Shown here one piece after another: positions 54,331-64,000 of a stretch of 64,000 bases of DNA. The notes beneath the pieces were generated by a model, which was not told the DNA's origin, made no database searches, and worked only from the letters and a program-made list of their open reading frames with translations. The position numbers were made by a program, and so were the translations under genes. Source of the stretch: Adiantum capillus-veneris. Taxonomy: Eukaryota; Streptophyta; Polypodiopsida; Polypodiales; Pteridaceae. The DNA is taken from assembly GCA_014529385.2 (NCBI GenBank), contig CM043955.1, positions 135,296,108 to 135,360,107 of the forward strand, read 5' to 3'. Positions within the stretch are counted from its first letter, which is position 1, and every line of letters begins with the position of its first letter.

Positions 54331-55329
54331 GGATTATTTGCTACACTTGAATAACATTAGAGTGTTTTGAGAGATGGCATCCCCCTATTTCATGAAGCTA
54401 GCACTGAAACCTTCCATTTCTTTACCATTCTTCGTGCTTCTATGTACAACATTGCATACCTATCTAGATCCAAACATGCCTCTATGTACAATCTAGCATT
54501 CAAATAATGATAGATTTGAAGCTTCTTTTTTTGTATGAGCTTTGTCATTAGCCTCAAAACTTGATTTGACATGAGAGTGTTAGACTGGCCATCTATATCT
54601 TTCTCTCTGAGGATCTATTTTTCTATGTCCACTTGCACCCCCTCAAATTTCTGTTGAGGACCTCTAGCTTTTGAGTGTCTCTCTCAACCTAACTACTGGA
54701 AGTCTCAACTGCTACTTGTCTAAACTTGGATTCTAGTAAGTTCTTGAGATGGACCTAGTGTCTGACCAGTTTGATCAGTTCCTCCTCCCTTGCTCTCGTG
54801 CATCATCATCATCATAGTCATCATTTGATTTTAGCTAGGAGTATGGATCAACTTCTTAGTACCATTCTCCTTTCTTTCATCTTCATTGTATCAATTGCTC
54901 ATTTGATTCTTCTTCAAAATTTGGATGTGCCTAGAGGTGCTTCATTAGGGATTGATTGGACAAGGCACTGGTATACTTGGAAGCTACCTCCTCTATAATT
55001 TTTTTCATATTTATAATTAATTTTGTAAATCTTCACATTCAGATTGATGTTTCCTTCTGATTTTGTAATGTGGTAGATATGGGTGAAAGCATGGAATGGT
55101 GGCTCAAATAGCTGTGTCCATGGACACCTACTATCAAAAACTTTGGCCTACAATTAGACATGAATTCACATAAAATTTCTATCATGATATATGTCAATGG
55201 ATAGCTCTTAAAGAATAAAATGTAGAAGTGCAATCACTTATAAATTTTATTTAGTTTGTATTCTTTTTTCCAAAAGATTATTTTTGTGATATGCTATCTA
55301 ATAGCTTAAATATCATTCCACCTATTCAT

Positions 55330-55580
55330 GCTTTCACCCATATTCTTGTCTAGTATTGATAACTTAATCAGTGCATTGGCCACCTTCAAACTATCTAGGG
55401 TTGACTTTAATTCAAGAGTTTTTTTCTCAAGATCTCAATGAAAATTTTGATTTTAATCTTTGAGATTCGAGTTGATGAATTCCAACTCCTCATAATCATG
55501 CTTCATTTCTTGGATGATTTTTTTGCATTGCTTACTATTCTCTTGTTCCTCCACTAGAGAAATTTTGAGCTTCATCCTTC
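55330..55580 (-). pseudogene. Coiled-coil protein remnant inside the long-TIR element
   Basis: Minus-strand frame with two stops: 'MKLKISLVEEQENSKQCKKI', 'IQEMKHDYEELEFINSNLKD' and 'KKTLELKSTLDSLKVANALI' show a heptad-like pattern of a coiled coil. A second such piece is 'VERDTQKLEVLNRNL' at about 54640-54690. No transposase resemblance. Gene fragments inside long-TIR elements are typical of Pack-MULEs, so capture of a host gene is plausible. Confidence 0.45.
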
Positions 55581-55943
55581 ATATTCCCACTTACCTGTTG
55601 TTCTAGTATCGTCTCAAGTTGTTTTTTACTTAACTGACTTGAGTGTCTTTTCGTGTGCTTTAACCTTCAATCATCTGGGCTATATCATTTGGGATGTTGT
55701 TCTAGCTTGTTTGAATGGTGGCTATATCACCATTTGTAATTGAATCCCTATCGTGATTCTCACTTTCATATCTTGAAATTGGTACACTAGGGTAAGTAGA
55801 GCTAACTATCTAGAAGTCTCCATGTGCATTTTTCCTACAAATGGAAGATTTTGAAGAGCTTGTAGCCTACCACTGGACAACTTTTGTAGTTTTGGTAGTT
55901 GCTTGGGATGGGTAGGTCATTTCATTTACATATCCCAATAAGA

Positions 55944-56055
<112 letters not shown>

Positions 56056-56639
56056 TTCATGCACTAAGCAATCCTCTACCTTGCTCACAACATCAACACT
56101 ATTTGGATGTCATTATCCTCCACTGAACTAGTAGCACCGTCGACCCACCAACAAGATGTTTTGTGTGGCCAATCCCCTCCAGGGTTCACTTTGTGTAAAT
56201 TGTGTATATCACGTGTGTTCAAGCATTATTTTTTAAACTCCTTATCTGTGAATTTTTGAAAAATAAAATACACCCTTTCCCTATCCAATCTGTAAATATT
56301 TGACCCCATTCCATTTTATGGTACCCTTATGTATGTGAAAATGTGAGAAAAAATAAAATTGAATAACCCCTTCTGTTGCACTCATGTGATAGTCACATAG
56401 TTATTAAATGAGCCCCCTGACTCAATCCCTTAGCCAACTCATTAGTGTTACAGTCAGCATTGGACTTTTCCTTCACTGTTCCACCATCCTTTTGCGAGGC
56501 CATCCAGCCTAACAAGTCGTACTAGTAGTTTCTTATTCATATTTCTAGTTTTGGTAGTTGCTTCGGACGGTTAGTAGGTATTAGTGGTTTCTTATTCATA
56601 ATTCTTGTTCATTTTTTTTGGGGATTGGATTGATTGGCC

Positions 56640-57300
56640 CTTTGTATATCTCAATGGCTATTTCTGGATTTATTCCTAGTAGAAGTGCAAGAGCCTTGCT
56701 ATCTTTCTTTGTTGATTCCTTAGATTTTATTCCTTCAAATAGTATAGATGGTTAATTTTCTTTTGGTATCAAATTGTTCTAGTATTCCTTAGATAGTTTT
56801 CACTTCTTGGTGGGTGGTTCAAATGGACCAGCCTAGTCATTTTCTAGACCTTTGTTATTGGCCTTCTAAAATTGTTATTTTTAATGCCTTGCTTGCTACT
56901 TCTCCTCATCTTCAAATCTGGCCCTAGGTAGCACATTAGCTACCGAATTATCCTTACTTGCAATATAATGAAACTCAAAATGTAATGACTTTATGTATGC
57001 AATCTAGCATAGTATAGCTATATCTAGTGTAAAACAGCTTGTGATCATCCCAGGTAATCGTAAGCAATCCATCACCACTATCACAGAAGCACCAATAAGG
57101 TACTCCTTGTCACACATTAGAATAGTTGCTACACCCCAAAGTTCCCTATTTACCTACGGATATCCTCTTTACCGAGCACTTAATATAGCATACCTTTTTC
57201 CTTGCTCATCGTCCTGTGAAATAGCCCACCCAATACCTATAGGAGTTGTGTCAACCGTCACAATAATTGGCTTCCCGCATTTGTAGTTTACTTTCCTTAA
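56640..57300 (-). pseudogene. Ty3/gypsy RNase H (element I)
   Basis: Minus strand from 57300: 'KVNYKCGKPIIVTVDTTPIG', 'IGWAISQDDEQGKRYAI', 'NRELWGVATILMCDKEYLIG', 'MDCLRLPGMI' and 'IAYIKSLHFEFHYIASKDNS'. The acidic residues of VDT, REL and MDC are kept; the late 'A(D)xLSR' motif reads 'VANVLPRA' (Asp to Asn). Two stops (after 'YAILSAR' and 'RGYP') disable it. Further protein-like sequence continues to about 56640 ('DSKALALLLGINPEIAIEIY'). Confidence 0.84.
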
Positions 57301-58621
57301 CACTAGGTTGGTAATGGGACACTTTTATGTCCTGTTAAGTGACTATTTTCCTTGAATTATGTAAAGAGTTTCAAAATGGATTTTGAGGTGATATCTGTCT
57401 AGAAAGTTGTCTCATGAGCTGAAAAAAACTCGACATTTTTTTGGAATATCAATTCCATCTTTAACCTTGTCCTTGCACAACATTTCACAACCTAAAATGT
57501 GTGAAAAAACGGGTCCTGTTTTTGGCTTTTTTCAACTTTTTGCAACTATACCACTCTAGAATTCATGTTTGTGAGGTCTATAATGCTAGAGAACTATCTT
57601 TAGTAGTCCTCAACATGTCCTGATGCTTCTAGGGAGAAATAAATGTTAAAGTTGTAAGTTATGACCAGATTACAAAAATTGTCAAATCCTGGTTTTTAGC
57701 CAATTTTAGCTCTTCTATGATTTTTTTGGTGGCTTTCATGATATCCAAATGCACTTTTGATTTTCTATGTCGCATATTGTAACATAAAGCTAATATTCCT
57801 TGAGTTTTGGGGCACCTAATACCCTATTTTTCATAGTAGACAACGATGGTTGATTTTTTCAATTATAGAAGAAAACAAAACATTCTAGTATATCAAGTAT
57901 AGCTTTTTCAATATTGCTAGTTTCTTGTGACAACTACATGCATTTTGTAGGTAGTAACCATATCTAGTCATAAGGATCAAATTTGGCTAGATATTGAATA
58001 GTTTCTATGGGATTCTACAACTCATAATGTTGAACCCAGTTTTTTCATGTTTGCTGTATTTAGCACTTCATTTTTGTCCCCAAGATTCCCCTTGGTAAGA
58101 GATATATTATTCTTTTGGCATGCTCCATGGCTCCTTATGAGCCTAAAGGACAATAGGGAACTAAGAAAAGATGCATATATTATTTGTATTGCGCGTGGCT
58201 ATAGAAACTTTGATGATAGGTTTGCAGAATGGTAAAAATTCAACTTTTTTGTACCTATTTCTTTTGGCAAAACAAAAAATAGTGAGTGAGAAGCAATCAT
58301 ATGTTCTCATCACCAACCCATTGAAGTTAACTAGGGATTTTATCTCAAGTCCTACAAAAATCCCTAATCTTATTTTTATGCAACAAAACATAAGAAATGA
58401 CTGTTTTGATGAAAATGTACTGGTCCATCAACTTTGGAGGCTTGGTGTGACCAAAATATGAGAAATTTTACAAGTTTCTTATTTTTTCCATGTGTAGTAG
58501 TCCTTGAACTATAACCTCATGAAAGGATTTTACAAAATGAGTGGATCTACTATGGTTTTGGAGGTTTTTTTCAAAACCCTGAAAGGACACTTTTATGTCC
58601 TATTAGGTTACCAACCTAGTG
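57301..58621. mobile_element. 1.3-kb DNA element with CACTAGG termini and TTAA target duplication
   Basis: Terminal inverted repeat CACTAGGTTGGTAA (57301-57314) and its complement (58608-58621), each flanked by TTAA (57297-57300, 58622-58625). Removing the element with one TTAA rejoins the RT-RNase H frame of element I in phase, which supports a 4-bp TTAA duplication. Just inside both tips is GGACACTTTTATGTCC in the same orientation. No transposase frame; 58047-58235 and others are unassigned. Confidence 0.85.
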
Positions 58622-58625
58622 TTAA

Positions 58626-59081
58626 TGTAGAAGCCTCTTGTAACATCTTGTTTAGTTTATAAACATCCTTTCAATGTTCTTCTTTCCAAACAAACTTTTG
58701 TCCCTTTTTGAGAAATTGATATAAAACCTCTACAACATGAGAAAATTGGAGCAACCATATCAAGTAAAACACACATGCAACTAAGAATCTTTGTAGTCTT
58801 GTAGCCAAGGTGTATGTCTCTTTCATACTTTGAATAGAATCCACTTTGACAAGGATTGGTCTTCTACCAGATGGTTCACATAAGTGTCTCACAATTAAAA
58901 CTTCTCTTACCCCAAACATAGACCTTTGGCCTGAGAGTGTAAGGTCTGAAAGCCTAAATAATACCCTATAATAGTCAATAATATGGTTAGCCACAAAATG
59001 CCTGCACCTCCTCCTGTCTTTGGCCTCATCTTTTTCACCATCTTCACACCCTTTTGTTGACACATCCTCAATAAAAGGCAT
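58626..59081 (-). pseudogene. Ty3/gypsy RT thumb/connection (element I)
   Basis: Minus frame open from 59081: 'FRLSDLTLSGQRSMFGVREV', 'VACVFYLIWLLQFSHVVEVL' and 'YQFLKKGQKFVWKEEH' are the 'F.G...YRRFI..FA..A.PL..LLKKG..F.W' region after the palm. It ends 'LNKMLQEASTL' at the TTAA insertion site. Confidence 0.82.
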
Positions 59082-59339
59082 GGTAATCTAAGGAATAAAA
59101 TCTCACAACACTTTGTTCATTCCATTCATCATGTGAGGAACTAAATTAGTTGCCCCTATGGTAATGTGCACATTCTTACCAATCCCAATGGTGTACACAT
59201 GGTTGTCAAGTCCCTAATTTTCGTAGCCAATTGAAATTGATCATAGCAAGTATACAAGTGTCCCATGGAAAAGATAGATCTAGGCTGCAAAAGCTTCAAA
59301 AAACTCATCAACCATTGGGATTTTCCATTCATTTTTTAT

Positions 59340-59582
59340 GGTTACCTTGTTCACTGGCTATATATCCTATATAAACCTCAATGTGCCATTTTTATTTAGA
59401 ACCATAAACCACCTGTTAGAATAGGGGGCACAAGACGGTTTCAAATATCCCATCATAATATTTTCATTAAGCATATCAACCAACTTAGGAAGATGAGCTT
59501 TTGGAATAGGGATACTCCATAAATTCCAAGGCAACTGTGGAACAATGAATATCACCATTGGAGCTACCATACTAGGATCCAC
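59340..59582 (-). pseudogene. Ty3/gypsy RT fingers (element I)
   Basis: 'PWNLWSIPIPKAHLPKLVDM', 'YLKPSCAPYSNRWFMVLNKN' and 'GTLRFI' match the start of a gypsy RT. The palm with the catalytic YxDD is missing between here and 59081, so there is an internal deletion. Confidence 0.8.
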
Positions 59583-59587
59583 ACACC

Positions 59588-60300
59588 CAATCTCACCTAG
59601 CTAGAAAGCAAAATCTTTTCCATGTTTCTTCAACATTCCAAAAAAAATCTATTTCTTCTTGATTTAGGAAATTTGCAGAACCTACCTTCAATTCTTGTAG
59701 ATTTTCTTCAATAGATGAATGCCCAATTTTATCTGGATCTTGGAGAGTAGGCTATCAAGAAGCCTACTCTCTTTTGGCAATTGAATAGTGACATGTCTGA
59801 TTTTCTTGGCCACTATTTTGTATTTAGTTTTCAACCTATACTTCTTTTGCATATACTCCTTCTTTGAATTACAAAAGAAAATCATAAGTGTCAAGACAAT
59901 TTACCTTAATCAACCTGAACTCAATCATTGGATTGTATAGCTACATCCAATTCCCCCATCGTGTCTACAAATGCATATTCTTCAAAAACATCTGAAACTA
60001 CTTCACTTGGATCTAATACTTCACATTCTTGAAACATACCTTGGGCATTGCAAACATATTGCTTCACCCATTTGCACAAATCCTTAAATTTTCTATAAAG
60101 ACCAAACCCTCTGAAGTAAAGCCTAACAATCCTAAAGAAAAAGTATCTCTGTAAACATCCACTAGCAGAGAGAGCTTCTCCTCCAAAGCATCATCATAGT
60201 TTTTCTTTACATTGGCACTTGGAAAAAATTCAAGAAAACCCTGTACTCTAAATTCTTCTATCAACTTTGTCAATGGATGATCTCTTAGGGTGTCTCTGTT
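59588..60300 (-). pseudogene. Pre-RT region of element I
   Basis: Several short minus frames (59688-59894 'VAKKIRHVTIQLPKES', 60064-60273 'MTKLIEEFRVQGFLEFF') fill the space between zinc knuckle and RT. A protease active site is not recognisable. Confidence 0.45.
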
Positions 60301-60381
60301 CGTGGTATGATCAGCATAAACAGTAAAAAATGAACCACTTTCTTATCATCATAGCTTAGGGATGTTTGGGACAAGCAAGAA

Positions 60382-60666
60382 TCAAGCGTGTAAGAGCACA
60401 TTTGACACAATACCCAAATATCTCACATGTTTTGCCCGATGAGGACAATCCCTTGGCCAATGGTTGCCTTCACACTTGTAGCAGCATGGTCCTATTTGTT
60501 GCGTAGCTGGTGGTGCACTCGATGGTTGTTCCTTCTTGGTGAGAATGGTCTTTCTTGATTGGCTATGAACATCAAAGTGTTCTTGTCCATGGAATAATGA
60601 TTTTGTGTGTTGTTGCACATATGCTGCTAGTTGAGTGTGGTTGACTACCACTCTACCATCATTCAA
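60382..60666 (-). pseudogene. Gag zinc-knuckle remnant (element I)
   Basis: 94-codon frame with 'GPCCYKCEGNHWPRDCP', a CX2CX3HX4C knuckle (one residue shorter than the usual CX2CX4HX4C), after a Gln/Ser/Lys-rich stretch. Nothing of the capsid domain is seen; the element is cut at about 60670. Confidence 0.72.
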
Positions 60667-60814
60667 AATAGGTGGTTGCTACCCTAGCTCCCACCACAAG
60701 TGAATCCACAACAAAACGGAGTTTTTAGGATCCAATTTTGATCAAATAATCAAAGAAGTGATCAAGAGGATGAAATAAATCTATCAACAGACCCAGAACT
60801 TATAACAACCTGTA

Positions 60815-61070
60815 GCATCAACAAATGTACCACATCTATTTAAGTGGTGCGTGATTAAGCAAAAGTATACCAATCACAAGATGAATGAGTGTTTTTACAA
60901 GAGGAATTACGTAAGGAAAAGACCATATGGACCATTGGAGGTGCAACTTTTGCCACCACCGCCGAGGTACCAAACAGGCCCAAATAACACCCACAAGTGG
61001 GAGACAAGTCTCAACTAGTGTTGGGACAACAACCTCATTTACCCCACAAGAAACAAGCCATTGTTTAATA
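60815..61070 (+). pseudogene. Gag fragment of element F (C-family)
   Basis: 'LFKWCVIKQKYTNHKMNECF' and 'YKRNYVRKRPYGP...PPPPRYQTGPN' align with 'KWCAIEQKWTNHPTEECYYN' and the following region of element C, ending at TAG near 61017. This makes F a close relative of C. Sequence after it is disrupted ('RELESIAYVDEGYHSW' near 61145-61200). Confidence 0.75.
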
Positions 61071-61692
61071 CATGTAGCCTGTAGAAACACTTGCAAGTCA
61101 AAAATTTGATGCCACCAACTTCTTATTATGAGAAATCAGTGAGGCTTACAAAAGAGAACTTGAGAGTATTGCGTATGTCGATGAAGGTTATCATTCTTGG
61201 GTAAGTACAGAAGATCAAGATGCAGAGCCATCATAAATTGTGCAACAACAAAGAATCATTACATGATGAATAAAAAAACACTCATGTCATTAGGAGATTT
61301 CGGAGGTCTTTTGGAGGGCCTTTTGGAAGAGAGAGGAAAATAAGCTCCTCCAATGAGAGAAGAGCCTACGTTACGTAGAAAAATAGATTGATATTAACAA
61401 AAATATAAAAAGTGTCCCTCTCCTCATTTAATAATCTAGTGGTCCTTGAAGACGATCACTCTCTTTCATTTAATGCGAGCACCTTTTTCAGAAGGTAGAT
61501 GCGGTGCATTTGATACGGCTTACGTCATCACTAGAATTCAAAAAGTTACAAAACTATCAACTAGTGGAAGATTTTGAAACTTTTGATACTGTCAATGCGT
61601 CCGGAACGTCCCAATATCCTAGAAATGAATGTCCAATTGCCTAGCTCCGACATCCAAAGAGGCAAAGAATGTCAAAAACCCCTAAAAGAACA

Positions 61693-61760
61693 TTTTACTA
61701 ACAGCGCGCGAGGGGGCATTCCAAAGTTTTGGAATGCCTCATCGCGCGCCGTTAGTAAAA
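61693..61760. repeat. Hairpin 1 of the foldback element
   Basis: About 32-bp arms, TTTTACTAACAGCGCGCGAG and its near complement ending GCGCGCCGTTAGTAAAA; three mismatches. Confidence 0.9.
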
Positions 61761-61936
61761 AGGCCCTTTTTTCTTCTTTTAGAGAGCTTTTTGAGAGGAA
61801 AATGTCAAAAAATCTCTAAAAAGGCCTCCATCTATCACATAGGTTTTTTCTTCATCATCTTAGCCTTAGAGATCATAATTTCGGGTCTATAAGAGTGAGC
61901 ACGCACACCCATTATTCTACAAAGTGCATTTTGATC

Positions 61937-62076
61937 ACACACACACACACACACACAGACAAATATAACATACACACAAACACACAGAGACACACACAGA
62001 CAGACAGACACACACACTCACAAACACACAGACACACAAATATAACATACACACACACACACACACACACAAAGAG

Positions 62077-62139
<63 letters not shown>
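61937..62139. repeat. (CA)n and (CT)n microsatellite block
   Basis: CA-rich from 61937 to 62071 (with ACAGACA variants), then CT repeats 62078-62139. Confidence 0.95.
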
Positions 62140-62142
<3 letters not shown>

Positions 62143-62275
62143 CTATAGGCGCGCGTAGAGAGGCACAACCGGTGTGCATGTCTCTATGCATGCCTTTAGT
62201 ACTGTGCATCCACCAGTGTATGTGTTTATGTGTGTATGTGTGAGTGTTATAGAGAGAGGAGGTAAGGCGGGGGAA

Positions 62276-62424
62276 AGAGAGAGAGAGAGAGAGAGAGTCT
62301 TTCTGTTACCTTATACTAACGGCGCGAGGAGGTGTTTTTTGAGGTCAAAACATAATCCACGCGCGCCGTTAGTAATGGGAGTCTCTCACTCTCTCTCTCT
62401 CTTTAAATATGCTAAGCTATAGAA

Positions 62425-62472
<48 letters not shown>
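62276..62472. repeat. Hairpin 2 flanked by GA/CT microsatellites
   Basis: GA run 62276-62297, hairpin 62311-62375 (TACTAACGGCGCGAGGAGG pairing with CCACGCGCGCCGTTAGTA), CT run near 62386-62402 and GA run 62427-62472. Confidence 0.85.
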
Positions 62473-62549
62473 ATGGTGCAAAAGTGCAATAGAGAAACAT
62501 AGGTAGGCTTTCTTGAAAGATAATTGTCCAAAAATCACTAAAAGGAGCT

Positions 62550-62616
62550 TTGTACTAACGGCGCGCAGAGGGGCATTCTAGCATTTTAGAATGCCTCCTC
62601 TCGCGCCTTAAGTAAA
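62550..62616. repeat. Hairpin 3 of the foldback element
   Basis: GTACTAACGGCGCGCAGAGG pairs imperfectly with CCTCTCGCGCCTTAAGTA around GCATTCTAGCATTTTAGAATGC. Confidence 0.88.
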
Positions 62617-63179
62617 AAGCCCATTTTTTGGGGTTTTTTGACATTTTTTGCCTCTCCAGATGTCGAAATGAGACAAGTAGACATTCGTTTTTAGGGTTTT
62701 TTGGCGTTTCGGACACATTGGTGGTGTCAAAAGCCTCAAAATCTATCACTATTTGAAAGTTTGTGACTTTTTAACTTTCAGTGATGACGTAAGCTGCCTT
62801 GAATGCACCGCACCTGCCTCCTGAAAAAGACGCTCACATTAAAAAAAAAAGTGACCGTTTTCACGGACGATTGGGAATATAAATCTACTTTTTAAAGTGT
62901 CTGGCTGTCCTTTTGGATGTACTCACAAGGTGCAAGTACATTTTAAAAAAAGTTTTTAGAGAGAGAAATACAATTTCTTACAAGGCCCTCCAAATGACCT
63001 CCGAAATTTTCTAATGTCATAGAAAATCAGGATTATAAACTTAGAGGATATCCTCCTAGTACAAGACAATCACAAGAAAATATGAAAAACCTGCTTCAAC
63101 AAAGAAAAACTCTAAGAAGCAAAGCAAGGTAAGAACTAAGGACACAACTAAAATGTCACTGTAGCATGACCAAAATTGA

Positions 63180-64000
63180 GGACAAGTAAGAATATCAAAA
63201 ATTGAAGCAAACCTTGAAAGAGATTTGGAAGACTGAAATGAAGAGTGAAGATGGCTCGGACAAGAGCAATTTCAATACACCCTCTCGCTACAAAAAATAC
63301 AAGATCCAAGATAGAAAGATCGTGGTTCAACAACCAGCGCAAGAACTTAAAAGAACCAGGGATATCTTACGATGGACCTGGGAAGACCAAGCGCATAGAC
63401 TTATTTGAATCAAGTGTTACCGAGGCCAACATATATTGCCACCAACCTCACGAAAGAGGAAGAGCAGCTATTGATAGCTACACTCAAGGATTATAGAGAT
63501 ATTTTTTCATGGTCATACAAGCAACTTAAGGGTGTAGATCCAAGCATTTGTCAACATGCAATACCACTTAAGAGTGATGCAAAGCCTCACACACAATGTC
63601 CTTGTACATATAGTGAAACTTTTTCATAAAATATCAAAGAGGAGATAGATAAGCTTAAGGAAGCTAAGTTTATCTATGATATTGAGCACACAAATTGGGT
63701 GACACCAATTGTGGTAGTTCCTAAGAAAAACAACAAATTGCGTGTATGTGTGAATCTCAAACAGGTAAACGTCGTTACTGTTAGAGACAACTATCTCCTG
63801 TCAAATATTGACCATGCGATTGAGTGAGTTGCAAGCAAGAAAGCTTGTACAGCTTTGTTGATAGCTTTTCAGGATACAACCAGCTTGCTATTAAGCCAAA
63901 GGATCAACATAAGACAACCTTTGCTAGGAAATGGTACATCTTTGCTTATTGAGTAATGCCTCTTGGCTCGACAATGCACCTACCACATTCCAAAATCTGA
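63180..64000 (+). pseudogene. Ty3/gypsy reverse transcriptase of element F (runs off the window)
   Basis: Linker 'KLKQTLKEIWKTEMKSEDGS' (same as C's linker), then 'IATNLTKEEEQLLIATLKDY', 'DIFSWSYKQLKGVDPSICQH', 'KEEIDKLKEAKFIYDIEHTN', 'WVTPIVVVPKKNNKLRVCVN', and after a frame change 'SLYSFVDSFSGYNQLAIKPK', 'DQHKTTFARKWYIFAY.VMPLG'. The first catalytic Asp (VDSFSGY) is kept; the YxDD box lies beyond the window. Stops at about 63627, 63826 and 63952 show it is decayed. Confidence 0.84.

Larger units (their letters stand above)
61291..63013. mobile_element. 1.7-kb foldback element with about 480-bp TIRs and GCGCGC hairpins
   Basis: Arms about 61291-61770 and 62540-63013 are inverted copies; tips TAGGAGATTTCGGAGGTC and the complement of TAGAAAATTTCGGAGGTC. 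Flanked by the direct repeat ATGTCAT (61284-61290, 63014-63020). Each arm ends in its own hairpin around ACTAACGGCGCGC, and a third hairpin lies in the loop. No transposase. Inserted in element F. Confidence 0.85.

Overview
The window looks like a stretch of plant nuclear heterochromatin made almost entirely of nested, decayed LTR retrotransposons. The evidence is plant-type Ty3/gypsy and Ty1/copia polyproteins, a primer-binding site (PBS) matching the 3' end of plant tRNA-Asp, a TRIM-like element with an initiator-Met PBS, long GA/CT microsatellites and AT-rich spacers. I found no intact host gene, tRNA, rRNA or CRISPR array. The species cannot be named from the sequence; a land plant with a large, repeat-rich genome is the safe statement.

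Layout. 1-7.3 kb: two plus-strand gypsy fragments in tandem, A (RNase H tail, integrase, extra 3' region) and B (gag, zinc knuckles, protease, RT), meeting at a polypurine tract and probable LTR near 4.05-4.3 kb. 7.3-10.3 kb: accessory DNA holding a decayed histone H3-like reading frame with a Glu/Lys-rich tail (7959-8696), a 36-bp perfect hairpin and a coiled-coil/RGRG remnant. 10,321-21,300: a complete non-autonomous LTR element (D), 1.07-kb LTRs, 5-bp TSD CAAAG, gag and protease but no RT or integrase, plus a Trp-rich repeat ORF. 21.3-23.35 kb: minus-strand element E. About 24.3-31.95 kb: element C, related to D, with a long gag-protease frame joined abruptly to a short integrase fragment. 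32,797-34,616: a TRIM-like minus-strand element with TSD GTAGG. 36.5-37 kb: second E-type fragment. 37.8-38.07 kb: copia 3' remnant. 39,943-52,773: copia element G, split by minus-strand element H (about 2.6-kb LTRs, gag only). 52.9-60.67 kb: minus-strand gypsy element I, interrupted by a 2.5-kb long-TIR element (53,934-56,417) and a 1.3-kb TTAA-flanked element (57,301-58,621). 60.8-64 kb: plus-strand gypsy F, a relative of C that still has RT, interrupted by a 1.7-kb foldback element (61,291-63,013).

How the parts relate. D, C and both E fragments carry a tRNA-Asp-type PBS. D and C lack RT/integrase and would need an autonomous partner; F shares C's gag Cys motif and the linker upstream of RT, so F-type elements are the obvious candidate. 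The most unusual structure is in the D and C leaders between PBS and gag: each has four or five long palindromes centred on CGCG. The palindrome sequence differs between the two, yet in each element it matches a site in its own LTR at the same place, about 345 nt before the LTR end.

Decay is dominated by C-to-T / G-to-A changes (CGA to TGA, CAG to TAG, catalytic Glu to Lys, Asp to Asn), as expected for long-methylated DNA.
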